A stretch of DNA of 11,982 bases from an uncultured Actinomycetes bacterium (GTDB lineage: Bacteria; Actinomycetota; Actinomycetes; Nanopelagicales; Nanopelagicaceae): assembly GCA_903839355.1 (NCBI GenBank), contig CAIMBV010000093.1, positions 1-11,982 of the forward strand, in the 5' to 3' direction. The first letter of the stretch is position 1; the number at the start of each line of letters is the position of its first letter. Both the position numbers and the translations under genes were made by a program. The notes beneath the pieces were generated by a model that worked only from the letters and a program-made list of their open reading frames with translations, was not told where the DNA came from and did not search any database. Shown piece by piece: positions 7,266-11,982 of this stretch.

Positions 7266-8011
7266 AGACGACCGGCGTCACGAAGCGCGCTCAAGAAGCT
7301 CTGTAGTTGGGGAGTCTGCGGATCTTCCAAAATAGTGTGAGGTGATCCGGCCTCCAAGATCTGACCTTGATGCAAGAAGAGCACCTGATCGGCAACGCGC
7401 TTGGCAAATCCCATCTCGTGGGTGGCGATCATCATTGTCATGCCCTCGGCTTTGAGCTCGGAGATCAGAGCCAGTACTTCCGCAATCAATATTGGATCCA
7501 GTGCGCTTGTAACTTCATCTAACAGGAGCACCTTCGGCTTCGTAATAACCGCTCGCAAGATTGCTACGCGTTGCTGTTGTCCACCACTTAACAAGTCGGG
7601 GTATTGCTTTGCCTTATCGGCTAACCCGAATCTCTCAAGAAATTGCATCGCCTCTGCTTCTGATTCCTCTCGGGGGACTCCATGAACTTTGCGTGGAGCC
7701 AATGTGATGTTCTGCAAAACATTGAGATGTGGAAACAAGTTAAAGGATTGAAAAACTGACCCAATCTGCGATCTGACTAAATCAGCATTCACTCCAACTG
7801 CTGTGATGTCCTCACCATCCAGCAAGATCTGTCCGTCATCGATTCCCTCTAGAAGGTTGATAGAGCGCAATAGAGTGGATTTTCCGGAGCCGCTGGCACC
7901 GATAAGTACTTTTACTTCGTGCTCCGCAAGGGTCGATGAGATGTCGTGAAGTACTAAGTCAGAGCCGTAACTCTTGCGCAAGTTAATAATGTCGAGCATA
8001 ACTTTGGCCAT
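7262..8011 (-). CDS. Amino acid ABC importer ATPase (GlnQ/PAAT type), SAM-IV regulated operon
   Basis: About 249 residues, the usual length for GlnQ/HisP-type ATPases that drive uptake of amino acids. Motifs: Walker A GASGSGKST (K44), Q-loop VFQSFNLFPHL (Q88), signature LSGGQQQRVAILRAV (141-155), Walker B LLLDE (D165, E166), H-loop ATHEMGFA (H198). The family's usual DEPTSALDP is DEVTSALDP here (V167), and VAIARAL is VAILRAV; both are mild and should not abolish ATP hydrolysis. ATG 8011 lies two bases after the permease stop with AGGGA eleven bases upstream; GTG 8020, three codons earlier and overlapping the permease end, is an alternative. It is the last gene of a binding protein-permease-ATPase operon whose riboswitch leader points to methionine or a related sulfur compound. 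Confidence 0.92.
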   Translation of the reverse strand: MAKVMLDIINLRKSYGSDLVLHDISSTLAEHEVKVLIGASGSGKSTLLRSINLLEGIDDGQILLDGEDITAVGVNADLVRSQIGSVFQSFNLFPHLNVLQNITLAPRKVHGVPREESEAEAMQFLERFGLADKAKQYPDLLSGGQQQRVAILRAVITKPKVLLLDEVTSALDPILIAEVLALISELKAEGMTMMIATHEMGFAKRVADQVLFLHQGQILEAGSPHTILEDPQTPQLQSFLSALRDAGRL

Positions 8012-8013
8012 CG

Positions 8014-8862
8014 TTACCACTGTCCCTGTTGGACTCGAGCGCGGTCCTGTTTATTGGAGAGCCAATCGGTAAACCGGGTGAGTGGAATCGTCAGGGAGAC
8101 AAAGAGTGCACCCGCAACAACGTAAGGAGTGAAGTTAAAGGATTGTGATGCATCTATCTGAGCTGCGCGGATCGCATCAATCGCCCCGAGCACTGATATC
8201 AACCCAGAATCCTTCTGCAGAGAGATGAGGTCGTTGAGGAGAGCGGGGGTGACCTTACGAAGGGCTTGTGGCAGAACCACGTGGCGCTGGGTTTGTGTGG
8301 GCGTTAATCCAAGTGCGCGCGCAGCCATACGTTGGGCGGGATTAACGGCTTCTATTCCCGCTCGAATTACCTCTCCCATATATGCGGAGTAGGTGAGGAT
8401 CAGAGAGACCGTTCCCAGAATTACTGCTGAATTTGTGAGCCAGGTAAAGCCGAGGCCAGGTATTCCAAAACCAACTAGATAGAGGACCAAGAGAAGAGGT
8501 AGACCACGGAAAATGTCGGTATAGGTCGTCGCCAGGATTCGAAGCGGGTAGAGCACGGGGGAGTGTGAGGTTCTAGCGACTGCAATCAGAAGTCCGAGGA
8601 TGAAGCTAAGGAGAGAGGCGATCACCATCACGCGCAGGTTGAGCCAGAGACCGGAGAGCACATGAGGAAATGCGGTTGTCGCGTAGTGCCAACTGAAAAA
8701 GGATTGGCGTACCGCTTTAAATCCTGGAGCCCCCGTTACCGCGATTGTAAGAACAGTTCCTATTACGACAGTGCTGAGGATCGCGATTAAGGTCGAACGG
8801 CGAGAGGCCCGACGTCTTGCCGCTTCCCGCTGCAAACGCAGCTCAGAAGGTTGGTAAGACAT
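8014..8862 (-). CDS. Amino acid ABC importer permease (HisM/GlnP type)
   Basis: A 282-residue membrane protein of the polar-amino-acid permease family. A basic N-terminal cytoplasmic tail (REAARRRASRRS) precedes an extra membrane segment (about 25-43); the conserved transport domain runs from about 65 to 270, with LSGLWLNLRVM, TDIFRGLPLLLVLY and the ATPase-docking EAA loop YMGEVIRAGIEAVNPAQRMAARALGL (about 161-186). One gene implies that the channel is a homodimer. ATG 8862 has a strong GGAGG four bases upstream. The gene begins 50 bases after the binding-protein stop and ends two bases before the ATPase start, so the three are one transcription unit. The family handles many amino acids; only the upstream riboswitch suggests sulfur amino acid uptake. 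Confidence 0.92.
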   Translation of the reverse strand: MSYQPSELRLQREAARRRASRRSTLIAILSTVVIGTVLTIAVTGAPGFKAVRQSFFSWHYATTAFPHVLSGLWLNLRVMVIASLLSFILGLLIAVARTSHSPVLYPLRILATTYTDIFRGLPLLLVLYLVGFGIPGLGFTWLTNSAVILGTVSLILTYSAYMGEVIRAGIEAVNPAQRMAARALGLTPTQTQRHVVLPQALRKVTPALLNDLISLQKDSGLISVLGAIDAIRAAQIDASQSFNFTPYVVAGALFVSLTIPLTRFTDWLSNKQDRARVQQGQW

Positions 8863-8912
8863 CGGGCCTCCGTTAGAAGTTATTACAAGCAGGCGTACAG
8901 AGTACCTAACGA

Positions 8913-9740
8913 CTACTTGAGAACTGGAGCTCCACCTACGCTAGCGAGCCACTTGGTTGCTAGGGCCTTGAGAGTCCCATTTGCACGGAGCGCATTGACT
9001 GCTGCTGATACCGACTTTGTGAGCGCGCTGCCTTTGGTGAGAACTAGACCAAATTGGTCACTTCCAGCTTTAGGTGCGAACTGGCCAACGATGAGTCCGT
9101 TTGAAAGTTCAGCTCCAGCAACATAGAAGGCGGTTGGAAGATCGAGGACGAGTCCATCAATCTGACCATTCTTGAGCGCAGCGGTTGCGAGATCATTGGT
9201 ATCAAATACCGATGGCTTGGTCTTTGGCTTGATGACATCGGTGATTGTTGCGTAAGAGGTAGATCCGACGGATGCGCCGAGCTTTGCATTCGCGAGGTCA
9301 GCGATTGTCTTAGCCTTTGCGATCTTCGACTTTGTGGTCGTGATTAAAGCTTGGGCAACATCGTAATAACCAGTTGAGAAATCAACTGCCTTTGCGCGAT
9401 CAGGGGTAATCGAAACTTCATTGATATCGAAGTCAAATGCCTTCTTACCAGGTTGAATAACTGAATTGAAGGATGCGTGCACCCACTTCACTTTTGAGGC
9501 TGGGAAACCGAGTTGCTTGGCGACTGCGTAAGCCACGGCAGATTCAAATCCTTTGCCATCGGATGGGTTGTTGTTGTCAAACCAAGGTGTGTAGGCAGGA
9601 TCATCTGTTCCAATTGTGAGGACACCTGGAGTAAGAGTTGGAAGCGTTGCTGCGCTTGCCGAAGTAGCACCTATTCCAAAAGAGATTGATCCCAAAAGTG
9701 CAGCGAGGGTTACTGCAGTACCTAATTTCTTTCTATTCAT
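8913..9740 (-). CDS. Secreted amino acid-binding protein (SBP_bac_3), SAM-IV regulated
   Basis: A 275-residue extracytoplasmic solute-binding protein of the family 3 type. Residues 1-30 form a signal peptide (NRKK, hydrophobic core, then ATSASA-A, a signal peptidase I site). There is no lipobox and no cysteine anywhere in the protein, so it is not a classical lipoprotein. The mature part has the family landmarks: ITPDRAKAVDFSTGYY with R115, the residue that normally grips the substrate carboxylate; GSTSY (159-163); and GLVLDLP with D200, the usual amino-group ligand. It should capture a free amino acid and hand it to the permease encoded downstream. ATG 9740 has GAAAGG nine bases upstream. 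That ribosome site is partly inside a hairpin behind a SAM-IV riboswitch, so methionine or a relative is the predicted ligand and expression should fall when SAM is high. Confidence 0.92.
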   Translation of the reverse strand: MNRKKLGTAVTLAALLGSISFGIGATSASAATLPTLTPGVLTIGTDDPAYTPWFDNNNPSDGKGFESAVAYAVAKQLGFPASKVKWVHASFNSVIQPGKKAFDFDINEVSITPDRAKAVDFSTGYYDVAQALITTTKSKIAKAKTIADLANAKLGASVGSTSYATITDVIKPKTKPSVFDTNDLATAALKNGQIDGLVLDLPTAFYVAGAELSNGLIVGQFAPKAGSDQFGLVLTKGSALTKSVSAAVNALRANGTLKALATKWLASVGGAPVLK

Positions 9741-9751
9741 CTTTTATAACC

Positions 9752-9778
9752 TTTCGAGCAGAGCAGTGCTCTGCGAAA
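9752..9778 (-). promoter_or_regulatory. Expression-platform hairpin sequestering the SBP Shine-Dalgarno
   Basis: On the minus strand GCAGAGC (9774-9768) pairs perfectly with GCTCTGC (9764-9758) across an ACT loop. Below a two-base bulge, TTTC (9778-9775) pairs with GAAA (9755-9752). The GAAA is the first part of the GAAAGG ribosome site (9755-9750) of the binding-protein gene. No run of T follows, so this is not an intrinsic terminator; blocking ribosome access is the more likely mechanism. The pairing is seen directly, but how SAM binding shifts it is inferred. Confidence 0.6.
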
Positions 9779-9790
9779 TACGGGGCGCAT

Positions 9791-9896
9791 TGCCCGCGCT
9801 TGCCAGACTTTCTGGCCTGGTCCTCACCCGGAGCACCCCACCGCGGAGGAGGGTTGCTGATCGACGAGCCGGGGCTTGATATCGATACTCTTGACC
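9791..9896 (-). promoter_or_regulatory. SAM-IV riboswitch aptamer
   Basis: Read on the minus strand, this leader matches the actinobacterial SAM-IV class almost block by block. It begins GGTCAAGAG and contains TCAAGCCCCGGCT, CAGCAACCCTCC, CCGCGGTGGGGTGC, TCCGGGTGA and GGACCAGG, ending with GGCAAGCGCGGGC, as I recall them from the Mycobacterium tuberculosis SAM-IV RNA. Helices check out: P1 GGTC (9896-9893) with GACC (9822-9819); P2 ATCGA (9886-9882) with TCGAT (9864-9860), where Mycobacterium has CCAGC/GCTGG, a compensated change; a GCCAGA/TCTGGC hairpin (9816-9811 with 9807-9802); and the pseudoknot CCGCG (9846-9842) with CGCGG (9798-9794). It binds S-adenosylmethionine and usually represses sulfur amino acid genes. 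It lies 50 bases upstream of the binding-protein start, after its own promoter. Confidence 0.93.
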
Positions 9897-9903
9897 GAGC
9901 CAA

Positions 9904-9932
9904 ACCCTAGCAAAACCGTTTTGATTGGTGAA
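9904..9932 (-). promoter_or_regulatory. Candidate sigma70 promoter of the riboswitch-controlled importer operon
   Basis: On the minus strand TTCACC (9932-9927) and TAGGGT (9909-9904) are separated by 17 bases. Transcription would start at about 9897, one base before the first base of aptamer helix P1, which is what a functional riboswitch leader needs. The spacer holds a near-perfect palindrome, CAAAAC-C-GTTTTG (9911-9923 on the plus strand), which could be an operator or coincidence. The site lies just after the TldE stop and makes the importer operon independent of tldDE. Confidence 0.5.
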
Positions 9933-9953
9933 ATTGCGAACCCTTTGCAGCCC

Positions 9954-11339
9954 TTACGTGCCGGGGCTCACCGTCGACATATTGAAATCATCGAAGACAA
10001 TCGCCGGGGTGGCCGTGCGCATCAGGTCTTCGAATTCGCGAGTGGCTGTGATGTTCGTGGCACTTGCCGAAGAAATACGTCCCAGTAATTCGACGGGGGA
10101 TTCATTCCATCGGAAGTTATTTACAGCCCCAGATACTTCACCATTCTTGATTTCATAGACGCCATCGCGCGTTAGTCCAGTAAGCAGGCTAGTTACAGGA
10201 TCAACCATTCGGATATACCAGAGAGTTGTGAGTAACAATCCATCTTGAACCTTTGAGATCTGACTTGAGAGATCTCCCGTTGCACCAGGAACTTCGAGAA
10301 TGACATTGTCACCACCGGCGCTATATGGAACGCCTGTCTTCTCAGAAACAGAACGCGAAGCAATCAAGCCGTTTAGCTTTCCATCCTTAATAAATTCCCA
10401 CTTACTTTGCGGAAGTCCGTTATCAAAGACAGAACTAAATGGACCGCTGTTAGTCGCAACGTTGAACGGGCTACTTTCTAGACCCTTATACGTGTGATCG
10501 CTATATATGTTGATCGGCAGTTTGGAGAATGTCTCGCCGATTCGAGTCTTTCCAATTTCGCCCTTCTTTGAATATACCGATCGACCTTCAGCCGCATCGC
10601 GAGCAGGTGAGGTCCATAGAAGGAAAGCTAGAAGATCGGCAACTGAACCCGCTGGCAGAACTGTTTGATATCGCCCAGCTGGCTTTGCCACTGTGCGCGA
10701 TTGCCATTCAAGTCGCTGGCGGATTCCAAGATCTACTCCAGCAAGATCGACATCGGAGAAGTCGCGCGTTGCACGGCCCTCCCATGTGGAACGTGTGCGA
10801 CCGTGCGATTTTCCGGTCATCTCCAAACGTCCAGCCGGTTGGTCATGCCGCATTCGCAAGCCACCTTTAGAGCCAAGCCAGGTTGTCGTGTGATTGTGTT
10901 CGGCGTAGCCAAATAGTTCGATCGAATCTGCCTTGGAACGCGAGAAGAGTTCACCTAACTCTGGCGCAAATTTTGTAAAGACGTCGGGCCCTGTTGGGCT
11001 GTGTGCAGCCGTCCAATCACCAAGCGCCTGATTCTTGAGCAACGGAGCTTCGTCATCTGCCTTGCCTGCTGCAAGTGCTACTCGTCCCGCCTCTTTGGCA
11101 ATCGCGCTGACTTCATCGAGTTCAACATTTGTTCTGCTGACCGAACCTGTCGCAACTCCACCTTCGACAGCCACAAAGGCAATGACCGTGACGGTCTGTT
11201 CTGCGATAACACCGTTAGTTGTTAACGTGCTGCTTGCCCAACGTAAATTAGCCTGGGTCTTTGATTCAACAATAACGACGCAATCGTCATAATCTGCAGC
11301 AGCGGTGATCCTTTCAATTAACTCTTGTGGCGCGATCAT
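9954..11339 (-). CDS. pmbA: TldE/PmbA, metalloprotease-related subunit of TldD/E
   Basis: A 461-residue protein of the TldD/PmbA (peptidase U62) family, close to the usual 440-460. In E. coli TldD and TldE form a heterodimeric cytosolic protease that trims unfolded peptides and matures microcin B17; TldE is the subunit without the zinc site. This copy likewise shows no HExxxH. Family features include the repeated-strand N-terminal half, PAGRYQTVLPAGSVADLLAFL around residue 235-260, YSDHTYKGLESSPFN, the glycine-containing IASRSVSEKTG segment, and a late GLTRDGVYEIKNGEVSGAVNNFRWNESP, which corresponds to the conserved ending of PmbA proteins. ATG 11339 overlaps the TldD stop as ATGA, so translation is coupled and equal subunit amounts are expected. 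The native substrate here is unknown, and no precursor-peptide gene is visible nearby. Confidence 0.92.
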   Translation of the reverse strand: MIAPQELIERITAAADYDDCVVIVESKTQANLRWASSTLTTNGVIAEQTVTVIAFVAVEGGVATGSVSRTNVELDEVSAIAKEAGRVALAAGKADDEAPLLKNQALGDWTAAHSPTGPDVFTKFAPELGELFSRSKADSIELFGYAEHNHTTTWLGSKGGLRMRHDQPAGRLEMTGKSHGRTRSTWEGRATRDFSDVDLAGVDLGIRQRLEWQSRTVAKPAGRYQTVLPAGSVADLLAFLLWTSPARDAAEGRSVYSKKGEIGKTRIGETFSKLPINIYSDHTYKGLESSPFNVATNSGPFSSVFDNGLPQSKWEFIKDGKLNGLIASRSVSEKTGVPYSAGGDNVILEVPGATGDLSSQISKVQDGLLLTTLWYIRMVDPVTSLLTGLTRDGVYEIKNGEVSGAVNNFRWNESPVELLGRISSASATNITATREFEDLMRTATPAIVFDDFNMSTVSPGT

Positions 11340-11982
11340 TTTCCAGCCTCCGCAACTGTATTAAGAACATTAACTTTGTCGAATATCGCTGCTGGGCATC
11401 CGTGACTTACCGCGGCGATCTGACCAGGCTGGGCCTTTCCGCAGTTGAATGCGCCTCCCAGTACATACGTTGAAGGTCCACCAACCGCCTTCATCGATCT
11501 CCAGAAATCGGTCGTAGTCGCTTGATATGCCACATCCTTAACCTGACCCACGATCTTGCCGTTCTTAATGCGATGGAATTGTTGGCCAGTAAATTGGAAG
11601 TTGTAGCGCTGCATATCGATTGACCATGAGTTATCACCCTTGATCAAAATTCCATCTTCGACACTAGATAGAAGTCCCTCAAAATCAGGTCCATTTGGAT
11701 TTGGTTGCAACGAGACATTCGGCATACGTTGAATTGGGACGTGGCTTGCGGCATCCGCATAAGCACATCCGTTGCTTCGATCGCGTCCTGCGCGAGCAGC
11801 GATTCGACGATCTAATTGATAGCCAACGAGAAGTCCATCCTTGATGATGTCCCAACGTTGTGCTTCTACGCCTTCATCGTCGTATCCCACGGTACTAAGA
11901 CCGTGCGGAGTTAATCGGTCACCGGTGATGTTCATCAGATTAGATCCATATTGCAACTTGTTTAGGTTATCGACCGTGGAGA
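11336..11982 (-). CDS. tldD: TldD metalloprotease, C-terminal part (continues past window edge)
   Basis: The minus strand is open from the window edge to TGA at 11338-11336, giving 215 codons. The frame runs through the first in-frame start-like codon (TTG 11956) with TVDNLNKLQYGSNLMN, a continuous family segment, so the true start lies outside the window. The visible half belongs to TldD rather than TldE: LQYGSNLMNITGDRLTPHGLSTVGYDDEG, FTGQQFHRIKNGKIVGQVKDVAYQATT, and the ending GAFNCGKAQPGQIAAVSHGCPAAIF. The cysteine of NCGKAQPG, 34 residues before the end, corresponds to the third zinc ligand of E. coli TldD; the HExxxH that supplies the other two is expected upstream, beyond the edge. The stop overlaps the TldE start by four bases. 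No function beyond the TldD/E heterodimer can be read from context. Confidence 0.9.
   Translation of the reverse strand, partial: STVDNLNKLQYGSNLMNITGDRLTPHGLSTVGYDDEGVEAQRWDIIKDGLLVGYQLDRRIAARAGRDRSNGCAYADAASHVPIQRMPNVSLQPNPNGPDFEGLLSSVEDGILIKGDNSWSIDMQRYNFQFTGQQFHRIKNGKIVGQVKDVAYQATTTDFWRSMKAVGGPSTYVLGGAFNCGKAQPGQIAAVSHGCPAAIFDKVNVLNTVAEAGK

Noticed and set aside
8895..8905. GTAC-AGA-GTAC inverted repeat in the 50-base gap between binding-protein and permease genes
   Set aside because: A four-base stem is expected by chance; it could damp read-through to give more binding protein than permease, but nothing else supports it.
9758..9774. GCAGAGC hairpin as an intrinsic terminator of the riboswitch
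   Set aside because: It is followed by TCGAAAGG rather than a T-run, so translational control is more likely.
9616..9910. Plus-strand open frames of 70-90 codons across the SBP leader
   Set aside because: They run antisense through the signal-peptide coding region, hairpin and riboswitch; the base pattern there is explained by RNA helices, and the translations have no recognisable domain.
10529..10916. Several overlapping plus-strand open frames opposite tldE
   Set aside because: Shadow frames of a well-supported family gene; no ribosome site or family motif of their own.
11336..11956. A complete 206-residue gene starting at TTG 11956
   Set aside because: The reading frame stays open to the window edge with residues continuous with the TldD family, so this is the C-terminal part of a longer gene.

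Overview
The window looks like chromosomal DNA of an actinobacterium with an unusually balanced base composition for that phylum. Three things point there: a zinc-ribbon protein followed directly by an RNase HI/histidine-phosphatase fusion (the Rv2229c-Rv2228c arrangement of Mycobacterium), a SAM-IV riboswitch (a class known mainly from Actinobacteria), and frequent GTG/TTG starts with tightly overlapping genes. A compact, moderate-GC genome such as a freshwater acI/Nanopelagicales-type lineage would fit, but this is inference. I see no insertion sequences, tRNA or rRNA genes, CRISPR arrays or phage genes.

Layout. Positions 1-1827, minus strand: a glyoxalase-like (VOC) protein cut by the window edge, then a two-gene unit of a YpeA-like GNAT acetyltransferase and an APH-fold kinase. 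Positions 1922-7265, plus strand: a probable five-gene operon with coupled junctions, encoding a coiled-coil zinc-ribbon protein, the RNase HI/phosphatase fusion, an MFS exporter-like protein, an ABC-2 type ATPase and its large, poorly characterised membrane partner. Positions 7262-9740, minus strand: a complete polar-amino-acid-type ABC importer (binding protein, permease, ATPase). Positions 9741-9953: its regulatory leader. Positions 9954-11982, minus strand: TldE complete and the C-terminal part of TldD.

The most informative element is the leader at 9741-9932. Read on the minus strand it carries a sigma70-type promoter, a SAM-IV riboswitch aptamer whose key helices and pseudoknot can be traced base by base, and a hairpin that takes up part of the Shine-Dalgarno sequence of the binding-protein gene. 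This predicts that the importer, which by protein sequence alone would be called only a generic polar amino acid transporter, takes up methionine or a related sulfur compound and is switched off when S-adenosylmethionine is plentiful.

The importer ATPase gene converges with the plus-strand operon and overlaps its last gene by four bases, so there is no room for a conventional terminator between them. TldD and TldE share an ATGA stop/start overlap and probably form a protease heterodimer; the riboswitch unit lies immediately downstream of them but appears to have its own promoter.
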